The notes beneath the pieces were generated by a model. It was given only the letters and a program-made list of their open reading frames with translations. It was not told the DNA's origin and did not search any database. A stretch of 64,000 bases of DNA from Alcaligenaceae bacterium (GTDB taxonomy: Bacteria; Pseudomonadota; Gammaproteobacteria; Burkholderiales; Burkholderiaceae_B), in the NCBI GenBank assembly GCA_013416435.1, contig JACCEN010000010.1:124001-188000 (forward strand), given 5' to 3'. The position numbers were made by a program, and so were the translations under genes. Shown piece by piece: positions 19,010 through 30,196 of the stretch. Numbering within the stretch: position 1 is the stretch's first letter; every line of letters begins with the position of its first letter.

Positions 19010-20707
19010 TCAGAAAACCAGAGTCCTGAGGGCGTCGAGTCCGGGTCCGGCGGCATCCGGCGCGCAAGGATCGCGGGAAGCGAGCCGATGCCGCAGCACC
19101 AGGTCGGCGATGGCGCCGCGCGTTTCCAGGCCCTCGTGCGCGGCTTCCCAGCGCAGCGCAGCCAGCGTCAGGGCGTTGTACAAAGCGCTCGCGGCCTGAC
19201 GCGCAAGTTCGGCGTGCCGGCCATGCGCAGCATGCTCGGCCAGCGAGAATGCCTTGTCCAGGGTTTCTTCCTGCAGCGGTGCCAGTTCCGGCGGGCAAGC
19301 CCGCCCTTCCGCCAGCAGGCGGCGCACGTGGTCCCGCAGCACCGGCAGGCAGCCATTGCGCTCGATCGCACGCAGCACGTCCAGGGCGACGATATTGCTC
19401 GTCCCTTCCCAGATCGAGCCCAAGTGGGCGTCCCGCAGCAGACGCGGTTCCACCCATTCTTCGATATAGCCGCAGCCTCCACGGACTTCCATCGCGTCGC
19501 CCGTGACCCTGCGGGCGTCCCGGCAAGCACGGAACTTGATCAATGGCGTCAGGATGCGCACCAGCGCACGCGATGCCTCGTCGCCCTGGTCGGCCCGCTC
19601 CAGCGCCGCCGCCGTCTGGAACATGATGGATCGCGCCTGTTCCGTGGGCACCAGCATCTTCAGCAACTGGCGCTGCATCAACGGCATGTCCACCAGGCGC
19701 GAGCCGAATGCCCGGCGATGCCGCGCAACGTACACGGCCTCGGTAAGAGCGCGCCGCATCAGTCCCGCGGCCCGCATGCCGTTGGACAGCCGCGAGTTGT
19801 TGATCATGTCGGCCATCTGCTGGAAGCCGCGCCCACGCTCGCCCACCAGCCACGCAAACGCGCCTTCCAGGCGTATTTCGCCGCTGGCCATCGAGCGCGT
19901 ACCCAGCTTGTCCTTCAAGCGCAGGATGCGGTAGTGATTGTGGCCGCCGCCCGGAAGATCCCTGGGCAACAAGAACAGGGACACGCCGCCCAGTCCCGCT
20001 TTCGCTTCGCTGCGCGCCAGAACCATGGCGAAGCCGGCATCGGGATTCGAGCAGAACCATTTGTCTCCGGTCAACCTCCAGCTGCCGTCGGCCGCCTGCT
20101 CCGCACGGGTCTCCGTCGCGCTCACGTCCGACCCGGCCGCCTGCTCTGTCATGAACATGGCGCCTTGCCGTAGCTCGTCGAAATCGAGTGCCGTGACCTG
20201 AGGCAACACCTTTTTCACCAGCTCATCGTCACCGTACCTGCGCAGGGTGCGAGCCAAGGAATCCGTCATACTTACCGGGCAGCACAGGCCGAACTCCGCC
20301 TGCACGAACAGGTGGCTCAGGGCGTACTTGGCCGCGGGCGGCATGGGCGCGGGCCAGCCCAGGACACCGGGGCGGTGGGACATGGCCGCAAGACCCAGTT
20401 TGGCGTAGGCCACCTTCTCCAGCTGCACATAATCGGGATGCTTGGAGATCGCCGGCTGGTCGCGGCCGTCCCGCGTGCGTACGGACAGCGTTGGGGGATG
20501 CTTGTCGGCGGTGTCGGCAAGTTCGTCCAGGCTGCCGCCGGCCAGGCCACCCAGCTCATCGAAGGTCGGCAGCAAGTGAGCATGAAGATCCGGCGGCAGA
20601 TACAGCTGCAGCATGGGCGCCGCATAAGGATCTGCGGCGAACAGATTGATGCCCCTCGAATCGGGGATGTTGGAGGCCGCAACCGAAGCGGGCATGGGAG
20701 CGTTCAT
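19010..20707 (-). CDS. Acyl-CoA dehydrogenase, AidB-like
   Basis: The 565-residue flavoprotein carries acyl-CoA dehydrogenase motifs: MFMTEQAAGSDVSATETRAE (FAD/substrate loop), LTGDKWFCSN, the C-terminal domain helices, and EVRGGCGYIEEWVEPRLLRDAHLGSIWEGTSNIVALDVLRA, which is characteristic of the AidB branch (about 540 residues). The true substrate is unknown. The ATG at 20707 has GAGGTG 8 bp upstream; a GTG 9 bp earlier is less likely. It is the first gene of the three-gene catabolic operon and is divergent from a LysR regulator. Confidence 0.9.
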   Translation of the reverse strand: MNAPMPASVAASNIPDSRGINLFAADPYAAPMLQLYLPPDLHAHLLPTFDELGGLAGGSLDELADTADKHPPTLSVRTRDGRDQPAISKHPDYVQLEKVAYAKLGLAAMSHRPGVLGWPAPMPPAAKYALSHLFVQAEFGLCCPVSMTDSLARTLRRYGDDELVKKVLPQVTALDFDELRQGAMFMTEQAAGSDVSATETRAEQAADGSWRLTGDKWFCSNPDAGFAMVLARSEAKAGLGGVSLFLLPRDLPGGGHNHYRILRLKDKLGTRSMASGEIRLEGAFAWLVGERGRGFQQMADMINNSRLSNGMRAAGLMRRALTEAVYVARHRRAFGSRLVDMPLMQRQLLKMLVPTEQARSIMFQTAAALERADQGDEASRALVRILTPLIKFRACRDARRVTGDAMEVRGGCGYIEEWVEPRLLRDAHLGSIWEGTSNIVALDVLRAIERNGCLPVLRDHVRRLLAEGRACPPELAPLQEETLDKAFSLAEHAAHGRHAELARQAASALYNALTLAALRWEAAHEGLETRGAIADLVLRHRLASRDPCAPDAAGPGLDALRTLVF

Positions 20708-20784
20708 GATGGTCACCTCGTTTGATTTGATCCATCTTAAGTTTCCGAATTAATATTCACAAATACCAAATTTCTTGTCATTGA

Positions 20785-20799
20785 TATACGATTTGTATA
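20785..20799. promoter_or_regulatory. LysR-type operator (TATAC-N5-GTATA) between the dehydrogenase operon and its LysR gene
   Basis: A perfect 5-bp inverted repeat with a 5-bp spacer, containing the T-N11-A pattern of LysR boxes, ends 8 bp before the lysR ATG. The surrounding 90 bp are strikingly AT-rich compared with neighbouring DNA. Confidence 0.55.
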
Positions 20800-20807
20800 G
20801 ATAGACC

Positions 20808-21713
20808 ATGGACCTGGACCCACGCCTGCTGCGCTACTTTGCAGCGGTCGCCGAAGAGCTGAGCTTCAGCCGCGCGGCCGAACGCCTGCATATTTCACAG
20901 CCTCCCCTCAGCTACGCCATCAAGCAGCTGGAGGAGGCTCTGGAAGTCCGCCTGCTGGATCGGAACAGCCGCAATGTAGCGCTTACCGCGGCGGGCGCCG
21001 CGCTCTACAAAGAGGCCATGTTCCTGTTGCAGCGAAACGCAGAGGTCAAGCAGTTGGTGCGCAGCGTGGATGCGGGCGCCCAGGGGCAGATCCGCATCGG
21101 GTTCGTCGGCTCCATGCTGTACCGGGGCCTGGCAGAACTGCTCAAGCGTTTCGATGCGCGTTACCCCAAGGTGGAGCACGTGCTGCTGGAACTGAACTCG
21201 GCGGAACAGATTCAACTGGTGGAGCGCGGCGGCCTGGACATCGGATTCATCCACGCCAACCCTGTGCCCGAAGGCATGGCCTGCCTGACCCTCGTCGAAG
21301 AGCCGTTCTCGGTCTGCCTGCCGGAACGCCATCCCCTCGCTCGTGGCGATTCCATCGACCTGGCAACTCTGGCCGATGAGCATTTCATTTTCTTTTCGAG
21401 GCTGTTTTCACCGAGCTATTACGAAACCCTGCTCTCCATGTGCCTGCGGGCGGGGTTCTTCCCTTCGGTGAAAAAAGAGGCCCGCCACTGGCTGAGCGTC
21501 GCGACACTGGTGTCGCAGGAACTCGGTGTATCCATCGTCCCGCGCTGCCTGGCGCGCAGCCGCCTGGCTGGATTGCGCTTCCTGGACTTCGAGCACAATC
21601 GGAAGTCGGTCAGCAGCCTGATCTGGATGCCCGCGCATGAATCGCGCATCAAGGACAAGCATATCGAACTGATTCGCGAGCATTGGGGTGGGGGTCAGAC
21701 CCCGGCGCGGTAA
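20808..21713 (+). CDS. LysR-family transcriptional regulator of the dehydrogenase/CoA-transferase operon
   Basis: The 301-residue regulator has the N-terminal winged HTH (LLRYFAAVAEELSFSRAAERLHISQPPLSYAIKQLEEALEVRLLDR) and an effector domain of two Rossmann-like halves starting GQIRIGFVGSM. It is divergent from the acyl-CoA dehydrogenase operon and has a LysR box in the shared promoter region, so it very probably activates that operon in response to a pathway intermediate. The last residues (GGGQTPAR) are encoded by a half palindromic repeat. Confidence 0.92.
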   Translation: MDLDPRLLRYFAAVAEELSFSRAAERLHISQPPLSYAIKQLEEALEVRLLDRNSRNVALTAAGAALYKEAMFLLQRNAEVKQLVRSVDAGAQGQIRIGFVGSMLYRGLAELLKRFDARYPKVEHVLLELNSAEQIQLVERGGLDIGFIHANPVPEGMACLTLVEEPFSVCLPERHPLARGDSIDLATLADEHFIFFSRLFSPSYYETLLSMCLRAGFFPSVKKEARHWLSVATLVSQELGVSIVPRCLARSRLAGLRFLDFEHNRKSVSSLIWMPAHESRIKDKHIELIREHWGGGQTPAR

Positions 21714-21852
21714 GGGGACAGACCCCGCACGGGGTCTGTCCCCCCAAGGATGGGGTCAAGGATGGGGTTAGACCCCGCATGGGGTCTGACCCCCTAAGGC
21801 TCCTGCCCCAGCCTAGCCCCCTGGGGTCAGACCCCATTCAGGGTCTGACCCC
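21691..21852. repeat. Palindromic repeat locus 7 (three copies plus a half), convergent lysR/yigZ
   Basis: A half copy is at 21691-21703, followed by full copies at 21714-21743, 21764-21793 and 21823-21852. The first full copy has arms GGGGACAGACCCC and GGGGTCTGTCCCC, a paired change that keeps the long palindrome but breaks the inner half-palindromes. The last copy encodes the end of yigZ. Confidence 0.95.
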
Positions 21853-22427
21853 GTCAAACGTCCCTGCCCTCGCGTCAGGTCGGTGAAAAGACGCAAAAAC
21901 TCGTCCGCCCTGGCCCGCGGTAGGGCCAGCCGCCACTGCACGCCTTCCGCATCGAATGCTTCATGAAGCACTCTGATTTCGACGCTCGCAAAGCGCGACT
22001 GCACCAGCGCCATGTCAGAAAAGGCACAGGAACAATCGAGCTCCACTTCGTCGACGATCTCGATTTTATCCGCCAGGCGCAAGCACTGCGCGGCTGCGCC
22101 GCCATAGGCTCGAATGAGTCCGCCGGGACCCAGCTTGATACCGCCGAACCAGCGCACCACCAGCACGGCAACCCGGTCGCAATCCTGTCCTTCTATCGCT
22201 TGCAGGATGGGCCGGCCGGCGGTGCCGCCGGGTTCGCCGTCATCGTTGAAGCGGTATTCGTTTCCGATGCGGTACGCCCAGCAATTGTGCGTGGCTTCGC
22301 CGACAGCGTGCGCTGCGAAGAACGCCATGGCTTCGTCCGGCGTCCGCACCGGAGAGGCGAAAACCAGGAAACGGCTTTTCTTGATGTCTTCCTGATAGGT
22401 CGCCTGCCCGGCCAAGGTGTATGCCAT
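21813..22427 (-). CDS. yigZ: YigZ/IMPACT family protein
   Basis: The 204-residue product has the UPF0029 N-terminal domain: SRFLVFASPVRTPDEAMAF, ATHNCWAYRIG, FNDDGEPGGTAGRPILQAIE and VLVVRWFGGIKLGPGGLIRAYG. These match E. coli YigZ (204 residues). A second ferredoxin-like DUF1949 domain follows. The function is unsettled (a relative of mammalian IMPACT). The C-terminal TGSDPEWGLTPGG is palindromic-repeat sequence, not family sequence. Confidence 0.92.
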   Translation of the reverse strand: MAYTLAGQATYQEDIKKSRFLVFASPVRTPDEAMAFFAAHAVGEATHNCWAYRIGNEYRFNDDGEPGGTAGRPILQAIEGQDCDRVAVLVVRWFGGIKLGPGGLIRAYGGAAAQCLRLADKIEIVDEVELDCSCAFSDMALVQSRFASVEIRVLHEAFDAEGVQWRLALPRARADEFLRLFTDLTRGQGRLTGSDPEWGLTPGG

Positions 22428-22455
22428 GCCGCCTGCCTTTTAGCGTTGACGGCCT

Positions 22456-24057
22456 CTAGGCCTCGATGCCGCGCGAAGCCAGGTAGTCGTCGTAGTTGCC
22501 TTGGTAATCGATGAGTTCGCCATTAGGCAGGATCTCGATGATGCGCGTCGCCAGCCCGGACACGAATTCACGGTCGTGCGAGACAAAAATCAGCGTGCCG
22601 GCGTAAAGTTCGAGCGCGAACTGCAGGGACTCGATGGATTCCATGTCCAGGTGGTTGGTGGGTTCGTCGAGCAGCAGCACGTTGTGCCGGCCCAGCATCA
22701 GCCTGCCGAAGCTCATGCGGTTCTTTTCGCCGCCCGACAATACGCGGACTTCCTTGCTGATGTCGTCGCCCGAAAACAGCAAGCGGCCCAGCACCGAGCG
22801 CATCGCCTGGTCGTCATCGCCGGCCTGCCGGTAATCGGACAGCCAGTCGAACAGGTTCTTGGAGGACTGGAACTGGTCGGAGACGTCCTGCGCCATATAG
22901 CCGATATCCGCGGCATCAGACCATTTCACGGTACCCGAATCCGGCGGCAGATCGCCGGCCAGCATGCGCAGCAAGGTGGTCTTGCCCACACCGTTGGCGC
23001 CGATGATGGCCACCTTCTGGCCGGCTTCTATCATGGCCGAATAAGACTTGATGACCGGACGATCGTAGGTTTTGCTGATGTTTTCCACCGTAACCGCCAG
23101 ACGGTGCAGCACTTTGTTCTGTTCGAAACGTATATACGGATTCTGGCGGGAAGACGGCTTGACCTCGACCGCCTCGGCCTTGATGCGGTCGATCTGCTTG
23201 AGGCGCGACGTCGCCTGGCGCGCCTTGGATTTATTGGCCGAGAAACGGCGCACGAAATCCTGCAGCTCCGCCACGCGCTCCTTGGCCTTGGCATTGGCTG
23301 CCGATTGGCGTTCGCGTGCTTGCGTGGATGCAAGCATGTAGTCGTCGTAGTTGCCCGGATAGATGCGCAATTCGCGGTAGTCCAGGTCGGCCATGTGCGT
23401 GCACACCTGGTTCAGGAAGTGGCGATCGTGGCTGATGATGATCATCGTGCTCTGGTAGCCGTTGAGCACGTCCTCGAGCCAGCGTATGGTGTTGATGTCC
23501 AGGTTGTTGGTCGGCTCGTCCAGCAAAAGTACGTCCGGATTGGAAAACAGGGCCTGGGCAAGCAGTACCCGCAGCTTCCAGCCCGGAGCAATCTCGCGCA
23601 TCGGCAAGTCGTGCTGCTCGACGGGGATCTCCAGCCCAAGCAGCAGTTCGCCCGCGCGGGACTCGGCCGTATAGCCATCGTACTCGGCGAACTTGGCTTC
23701 AAGGTTGGCCGCGTGCATGTAGTCGTCTTCCGTGGCCTCCGGGTTCGCATATATGGCGTCCCTTTCGGACATGCACTGCCACATTTCCTCGTGCCCCATC
23801 AGCACCACGTCCAGCACCCGCGTATCTTCGTAGGCGAACTGGTCCTGTCGCAGCTTGCCCAGCCGGACGCCCGGATCGAGCGACACATTGCCGGCCGATG
23901 GTTCGAGGTCCCCACCAATGATTTTCATGAAAGTGGATTTGCCCGAGCCATTGGCGCCGATAAGGCCATAGCGGTTGCCTTCGCCGAATTTGACGCTGAC
24001 ATTCTCGAACAGGGGTTTCGAGCCGAACTGAATGGTTAGATTTGCGGTGGATATCAC
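22456..24057 (-). CDS. ybiT: ABC-F family ribosome-associated ATPase YbiT
   Basis: The 533-residue protein has two ABC ATPase domains without membrane segments. Walker A sequences are GANGSGKS (about 36-43) and GANGVGKT, with [11 protein letters not shown] and [18 protein letters not shown] as Walker B regions; the ABC-F linker between them is rich in K, R and E. It aligns end to end with E. coli YbiT (530 residues), from [21 protein letters not shown] to [16 protein letters not shown] proteins bind the ribosomal E site; YbiT acts on stalled or poorly translated sequences. Confidence 0.95.
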   Translation of the reverse strand: MISTANLTIQFGSKPLFENVSVKFGEGNRYGLIGANGSGKSTFMKIIGGDLEPSAGNVSLDPGVRLGKLRQDQFAYEDTRVLDVVLMGHEEMWQCMSERDAIYANPEATEDDYMHAANLEAKFAEYDGYTAESRAGELLLGLEIPVEQHDLPMREIAPGWKLRVLLAQALFSNPDVLLLDEPTNNLDINTIRWLEDVLNGYQSTMIIISHDRHFLNQVCTHMADLDYRELRIYPGNYDDYMLASTQARERQSAANAKAKERVAELQDFVRRFSANKSKARQATSRLKQIDRIKAEAVEVKPSSRQNPYIRFEQNKVLHRLAVTVENISKTYDRPVIKSYSAMIEAGQKVAIIGANGVGKTTLLRMLAGDLPPDSGTVKWSDAADIGYMAQDVSDQFQSSKNLFDWLSDYRQAGDDDQAMRSVLGRLLFSGDDISKEVRVLSGGEKNRMSFGRLMLGRHNVLLLDEPTNHLDMESIESLQFALELYAGTLIFVSHDREFVSGLATRIIEILPNGELIDYQGNYDDYLASRGIEA

Positions 24058-24135
24058 AGAGGAGTTTTCACGTAGGATGTCAAAATAACCTGGTATTTTA
24101 ACAAGCCGCTATTAAACGCGCTCTGGTATTCAAAA

Positions 24136-24259
24136 GGATCAGACCCCATGCGGGGTCTGACCCTGGAAATCTTTGAAGAAGGGGTCAGACCCCGTACGGG
24201 GTCTGACCCCCAATATCATCGGCGCCTGAGGGGTCGGACCCCGCACGGGGTCTGACCCC
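24136..24259. repeat. Palindromic repeat locus 8 (three copies), between ldcA and ybiT
   Basis: Copies are at about 24136-24163 (outer ends degenerate), 24181-24210 (perfect, centre GTAC) and 24230-24259 (left middle base A changed to G, giving a G:U pair in RNA). All lie downstream of ldcA, with ybiT following in the same direction. Confidence 0.95.
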
Positions 24260-25207
24260 TCAGGCGTGCTCGTGAATGAGCAGATACGCCATGCCGTCCT
24301 CGGTGGCGATCCCCACTTTCCGCCCCACCGGCAAGGTAGCCTTGACCTTGACATGTCCATACGGCAGTCCGGTGACCACCGGGACTTTGACATGCGCCCG
24401 CAGCCATGCCAGGACGGAAGGAAAATCATAGCCGTTGTCATGCGGCGCGAGACGATAATCGGTGAACCGTCCCAGCAGGATCGCTTGCTGGCGCGCCAGT
24501 ATGCCGGCGTGCCACAGCTGCGTCAGCATGCGTTCGACGCGAAAAGGGTGTTCGGCCACGTCTTCCAGAAACAGGATGCCGCCGGAGATGTCCGGCATAT
24601 AGGGCGTACCGATCAGCGAACATACCATGGCCAGGTTGCCGCCCCAAAGGATGCCGCGAGCATCCACGGGATCGGAATCCGGGGACTCGAAGCTCAGGAC
24701 CTCGAGTTCGCCGCGCATGCTTTCTGCGAACAAGTCGGCGGTGAGATCGTCCATTTTCTTGTTGCCGAAGTCGAATATCGCCGTGGGGCCCGCGTAGCTG
24801 TATGCCCCCGTCTGGGCCAGCAGCGCCAGATTGAATGCCGTGAAGTCGCTCTGGCCGATGAACAATTTGCCGCTGTCGGCCACCGCCCGCCAGTCTATGT
24901 ACGGCAGCAGACGGCTCAGCCCGTATCCGCCACGCGTTGCCATGACGATGGGATGCTTCTGCTTCAGCGATCGCTGGATGGCCGCCAGGCGCTGCTTGTC
25001 GGTTCCGGCGAAGCGCTCGTGCACGGCCAGCGCCGTGCGGTCGACGGCGGACTTGAAGCCAATGCTCGTCAGCCGTTCGCGAGCCAGCGCCAGCGCGGCC
25101 GCATCTCGAATCGCGCCCGAAGGCGAGATCAGGTAGATGCCCGATGGCGCGGCATGCTGATGGCCGCAATCGCAATCTGGACCGTGCTCGTGGCCGGCGT
25201 GGCTCAT
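24260..25207 (-). CDS. ldcA: LD-carboxypeptidase (muramoyltetrapeptide carboxypeptidase, peptidase S66)
   Basis: The 315-residue cytoplasmic enzyme removes the terminal D-alanine from recycled tetrapeptides. S66 features are IYLISPSGAI, ATRGGYGLSRLLPYIDW, the nucleophile in FIGQSDFTAFN, the GGNLAMVCSLIGTPY loop and the catalytic His in VTGLPYGHV. Unusually, the first 20 residues are metal-ligand rich (MSHAGHEHGPDCDCGHQH). The ATG at 25207 has GAAGGA 6 bp upstream; the ATG at 25213 has AGGA too close. The gene is followed by three palindromic repeats. Confidence 0.9.
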   Translation of the reverse strand: MSHAGHEHGPDCDCGHQHAAPSGIYLISPSGAIRDAAALALARERLTSIGFKSAVDRTALAVHERFAGTDKQRLAAIQRSLKQKHPIVMATRGGYGLSRLLPYIDWRAVADSGKLFIGQSDFTAFNLALLAQTGAYSYAGPTAIFDFGNKKMDDLTADLFAESMRGELEVLSFESPDSDPVDARGILWGGNLAMVCSLIGTPYMPDISGGILFLEDVAEHPFRVERMLTQLWHAGILARQQAILLGRFTDYRLAPHDNGYDFPSVLAWLRAHVKVPVVTGLPYGHVKVKATLPVGRKVGIATEDGMAYLLIHEHA

Positions 25208-25286
25208 GCTCATTCCTTCGGAAGCATATGAAAAAAAACGCGCGTATAAGTATACATGCGATGCACCGTGGGTCGGCATGCATGAC

Positions 25287-26616
<1,330 letters not shown>

Positions 26617-26929
26617 TGAGCGACTCTCCGGAGCCCGCGAACACGAGGAAAAACTCGCCTGACGCCGCAAGCTCGGGCCGTATATTCAAAAACGAAAGTG
26701 TAGCCTGTCCAGGGCCTGTTAACCCTAAAAGCGGGGTCAGACCCCGTACGGGGTCTGACCCCGCCTCCGGCGTTACAGGACCCGGATTGGCGCCGAGAAC
26801 ATTGATATAGGTCATGGTTTGCATGGTCCTTGTCCTGTGCCAAACCTCGCTCGACGGGTATGATGTCTGCAGCAACACGGCTCATTGCAAAGCAGAACCT
26901 CATCCACAATTCAAACCAGGAGATCTCTC
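26617..26929. other. Intergenic region of 313 bp between divergent HAD and Usp genes
   Basis: It holds one palindromic repeat (26733-26762) and, on the + strand, a TATGAT (26859-26864) that could be the -10 of the Usp gene, without a well-placed -35. No other gene, RNA or hairpin is evident. It must hold both promoters. Confidence 0.6.
26733..26762. repeat. Palindromic repeat locus 9 (one perfect copy) in a divergent promoter region
   Basis: A perfect copy with centre GTAC. It is one of only two loci lying between divergent genes, so it cannot act there as a 3'-end terminator for both. Confidence 0.95.
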
Positions 26930-27760
26930 ATGCTTGGACGTATCGCCATCCATCTCGGCAAAGACGCGGGCCTTGCCAGGCGCCTGGACACCGCCATCAA
27001 GCTCGCCGGACAAAACAACGCCGAACTCGTGGGCGTCTATCCCGCCGGGCCGTCAGCCCTCAGCTACGACGATCCGGTCATCCCGTCATCCCTGACGAAA
27101 ATGCTGCGCGACCGGGAAGCCGACGTAGAGGCCGAAGTGAAGGCCCTCTTCACCGAGAAAACGGAACAGGCGGGCGTGAAGGCCCAGTGGCGCGCGCCAC
27201 GCGGGCCAGCCGAGGACTCCCTGGCGCTGCATGCGCGCTACTGCGATCTGCTCGTCATGAGCAAGGTCGGCAAAGAGGCGGTAAACGAATTCAACGCTTC
27301 GCTGCCCGAAGCGGTCATCATGGCGGCCGGCCGCCCCGTGCTCATGATTCCCGCGGTGGGCGCCATTCCCAGCATCGGCAAACGCATCCTTTTCTGCTGG
27401 GATCACAGGCGCGAAGCGGCGCGCGCCTTTGCGGACGCCGCTCCGTTCCTGGAATCGTGCTCGGAACTCGTCGTGCTCTGCGTCGACCACGAACCGGGCG
27501 ACCTGCGCTACAACGATGTGCAAGCCGACGACTTCGCGGCATTCTGCGCGGCGCGCGGCTATCCCAAGCCGCTAGAGACCATCAAGAAAAGCGAAGGCAT
27601 AGGGGTGGGCAACGTCATCCTCAATACCGCTACCGATCATGGCAGCGACCTCATCGTCATGGGTGCGTACGGCCACAGCCGCATGCGCCGCTGGATCATG
27701 GGCGGCGCCTCGGAGGTCCTGCTCGGCTCCATGACGGTGCCGGTGCTGCTATCGCATTGA
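26930..27760 (+). CDS. Universal stress protein, tandem Usp domains
   Basis: The 276-residue protein contains two UspA-like halves. The first (1-140) starts MLGRIAIHLGKDAGLARRLDTAIKLA; the second (about 145-276) ends with the ATP-binding motif [32 protein letters not shown]. The first half has lost the full G-x2-G-x9-G motif, a common state in tandem Usp proteins. The start follows CCAGGAGA. Its 3' end overlaps the convergent nnrD gene by 12 bp. Confidence 0.88.
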   Translation: MLGRIAIHLGKDAGLARRLDTAIKLAGQNNAELVGVYPAGPSALSYDDPVIPSSLTKMLRDREADVEAEVKALFTEKTEQAGVKAQWRAPRGPAEDSLALHARYCDLLVMSKVGKEAVNEFNASLPEAVIMAAGRPVLMIPAVGAIPSIGKRILFCWDHRREAARAFADAAPFLESCSELVVLCVDHEPGDLRYNDVQADDFAAFCAARGYPKPLETIKKSEGIGVGNVILNTATDHGSDLIVMGAYGHSRMRRWIMGGASEVLLGSMTVPVLLSH

Positions 27761-29233
27761 GCTTTTCAACCGGCGCAGTACGCGAGGCAGGCATTCGGGG
27801 AGGTCCTCGGAGACCAGCCCCGGCCCGAAGCGCCGGGCCGATTCGCCATGGAGCCAGACCGCCGCCGCAGCCGCAAGAAACGGCTCCATGCCTTGCGCCA
27901 TCAAGCCGGCGATGAATCCCGACAGTACATCGCCGGTCCCGCCCGTGGCCAATTCGGGCGGCGCGTTGTCGTTGATGATGGCCTGGCCGTCCGGCGCCGC
28001 GATCACCGTGTCCGTACCCTTAAGCACGACGACCGCCCCGCTTTGTGCCGCGGCGCGCCGGGCGCGTTCCAGCTTGTTGCCGCGCGTGGCGAAAATTCGA
28101 TTGAACTCGCCCTCGTGCGGCGTAAGTACGCAAGGACCTGCAATGGCGTTGTATAAAGCCTCGGGGTCGGATCCGAAGACGCTGATGGCGTCGGCGTCGA
28201 GCACGACGGCGCGTTTGCTCGCCAGAGCCTGCAAAGCATGCTTGCGTGTGATGTCCAGCACACCGGCGCCCGGCCCGACCACGATGGCGTTCTTGCGCGG
28301 ATCCGACAAAATATCTTCGATCGTGCCTGATTCGCGTATTGCCTGCACCATGATGCTCAGCGACGCGCTGGCATAAATCGGCCACACCGCTGCGGGCGCC
28401 GCGATAGTCACCAGCCCGGCGCCGACACGGGCTGCCGCCCGCGCCGCCAGCCGCGCCGCGCCGGTCATGAGCTGCCCCCCAATCACCAAGGCATGGCCGC
28501 GCTGGTATTTATGCCCGTCCATCGCCGGCCACGGATAACGGTTTCCCCATAGCGCCGGTTGATTATGGAAGGTGTCAGGGCGGACCGTCGCGAGAACGCC
28601 GTCCGGGATGCCGATATCGGCCACGACGAGCTCGCCGCACAATGCCCTTCCCGGCATCAGCAGATGGCCTGGCTTGGGGCGAAAGAAAGTGACGGTGAGG
28701 TCGGCGCGCGGCGCCATGCCCAGGACCTCGCCGCTGGCGCCGTCCAGGCCGCTGGGCACATCGACCGCGCACAGCGGCAAGCCGCGTGCGACGACCGTGT
28801 TCAGCAGATCGGCGGCCACGCCGGCCAATGGACGGCTGATGCCGGCGCCGAACAAGGCGTCGATGACCAGCTTTGCGTCGTCCAGCATTTCGACCGCGAT
28901 CTGCTCGACCGGCCCCTTCCATTGCGCGGCATGATAGGCGGCATCGCCGGACAGCAGCCGCCTGTCGCCCAATAAGCCGACGCGTACCGGCCATCCGGCC
29001 AAACCAAGATGACGCGCTGCGACGAAGCCATCGCCGCCGTTGTTGCCGGGACCGCACAGCACCAGCACCGGACACTTGCGCCAGCGCTGAGCCACCGCAT
29101 TGGCGACCGCCGCTCCCGCCGCGTCCATCAGCGCGACACCGTGCACGCCGCCCTTGACGGCGAGCTGGTCCGCCACCCCCATCTGGGCGGGCGTCAGCAG
29201 GGCGCAGCCCCGTTCGGATAAAGTCATGGTCAT
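27749..29233 (-). CDS. nnrD: Bifunctional NAD(P)H-hydrate epimerase / ADP-dependent dehydratase
   Basis: The 494-residue protein repairs damaged NAD(P)HX. The N-terminal YjeF_N epimerase domain has [35 protein letters not shown] and VDVPSGLDG. The C-terminal carbohydrate-kinase-like dehydratase domain has [59 protein letters not shown] and [17 protein letters not shown]. Starts at 29233 (MTMTL) and 29227 are both possible and neither has a clear ribosome site. It is divergent from the ABC exporter genes. Confidence 0.93.
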   Translation of the reverse strand: MTMTLSERGCALLTPAQMGVADQLAVKGGVHGVALMDAAGAAVANAVAQRWRKCPVLVLCGPGNNGGDGFVAARHLGLAGWPVRVGLLGDRRLLSGDAAYHAAQWKGPVEQIAVEMLDDAKLVIDALFGAGISRPLAGVAADLLNTVVARGLPLCAVDVPSGLDGASGEVLGMAPRADLTVTFFRPKPGHLLMPGRALCGELVVADIGIPDGVLATVRPDTFHNQPALWGNRYPWPAMDGHKYQRGHALVIGGQLMTGAARLAARAAARVGAGLVTIAAPAAVWPIYASASLSIMVQAIRESGTIEDILSDPRKNAIVVGPGAGVLDITRKHALQALASKRAVVLDADAISVFGSDPEALYNAIAGPCVLTPHEGEFNRIFATRGNKLERARRAAAQSGAVVVLKGTDTVIAAPDGQAIINDNAPPELATGGTGDVLSGFIAGLMAQGMEPFLAAAAAVWLHGESARRFGPGLVSEDLPECLPRVLRRLKSSMR

Positions 29234-29269
29234 TATGTTATTGTGCAACAGAGCCGCCTGGAAATCACC

Positions 29270-30196
29270 ATGCCACCCATCATTTCCGTACGCAATCTCT
29301 CTAAAACCTACCCCACGGGGCTGCAAGCCCTGAAACACATCAACCTGGACATCGAGCGCGGGGAAATCTTCGCCCTGCTGGGTCCCAACGGCGCCGGCAA
29401 GACCACACTGATCAGCATCATCTGCGGCTTGGCCCAGCCCACGTCGGGCACCGTGCTGGCCGACGGCCACGACATCATCGCGGAATACCGGCAGGCGCGT
29501 TCGCTGATCGGCCTCGTCCCCCAGGAGTTGACCACCGACGCCTTCGAAACGGTATGGGCCACCGTCAGTTTCAGCCGCGGCCTGTTCGGCAAACCGCCCG
29601 ATGCCGCACACATCGAGAAGGTGCTGAAGGCGCTTTCCCTGTGGAACAAGAAAGACAACAAGCTCATTACGCTGTCGGGCGGCATGAAACGCCGCGTGCT
29701 GATCGCCAAGGCCCTGTCGCATGAGCCCCGTATCCTGTTCCTGGACGAGCCCACGGCGGGCGTCGATGTGTCGCTGCGCAAGGAGATGTGGGAGGTCGTG
29801 CGTTCCCTGCGCGCCACGGGCGTCACCGTCATTCTGACCACGCATTACATCGAAGAAGCCGAGGAAATGGCGGACAGGGTCGGGGTCATCAACAATGGCG
29901 AAATCGTGCTGGTGGAAAAGAAGGCGGAACTCATGCGCAAGCTGGGCGAAAAACAGCTTACCCTGGAGCTGCAGCACCCGCTGGAAAGCCTGCCCGAATC
30001 CCTGGCCGACTATCGGCTGGAACTGGACGCCGACGGTTCCCGCATCGTGTACACCTACGACACCCAGCGCGGCCACCACAATATAGCGGGACTGTTCGGC
30101 GCACTGGTGCGCAGCGGCATCGAATTCCGGGACTTGCACACCAAGCAAAGCTCGCTGGAGGAAATCTTCGTGAAACTGGTACGGGAAGCAAAATGA
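29270..30196 (+). CDS. ABC transporter ATP-binding protein, YadG/DRA-type exporter
   Basis: The 308-residue ATPase has Walker A GPNGAGKT (about 40-47), the signature [16 protein letters not shown], Walker [13 protein letters not shown] and the H-loop [14 protein letters not shown], with a C-terminal extension typical of ABC-2 exporters. It resembles YadG. The downstream permease overlaps its stop by 4 bp. The start is [14 protein letters not shown]. The exported substrate is unknown. Confidence 0.92.
   Translation: MPPIISVRNLSKTYPTGLQALKHINLDIERGEIFALLGPNGAGKTTLISIICGLAQPTSGTVLADGHDIIAEYRQARSLIGLVPQELTTDAFETVWATVSFSRGLFGKPPDAAHIEKVLKALSLWNKKDNKLITLSGGMKRRVLIAKALSHEPRILFLDEPTAGVDVSLRKEMWEVVRSLRATGVTVILTTHYIEEAEEMADRVGVINNGEIVLVEKKAELMRKLGEKQLTLELQHPLESLPESLADYRLELDADGSRIVYTYDTQRGHHNIAGLFGALVRSGIEFRDLHTKQSSLEEIFVKLVREAK

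Noticed and set aside
29234-30148. N-terminal extension of nnrD through the ABC ATPase gene
   Set aside because: The open frame continues, but the extension is antisense to the YadG-like ATPase, and the epimerase domain starts at about 29227.
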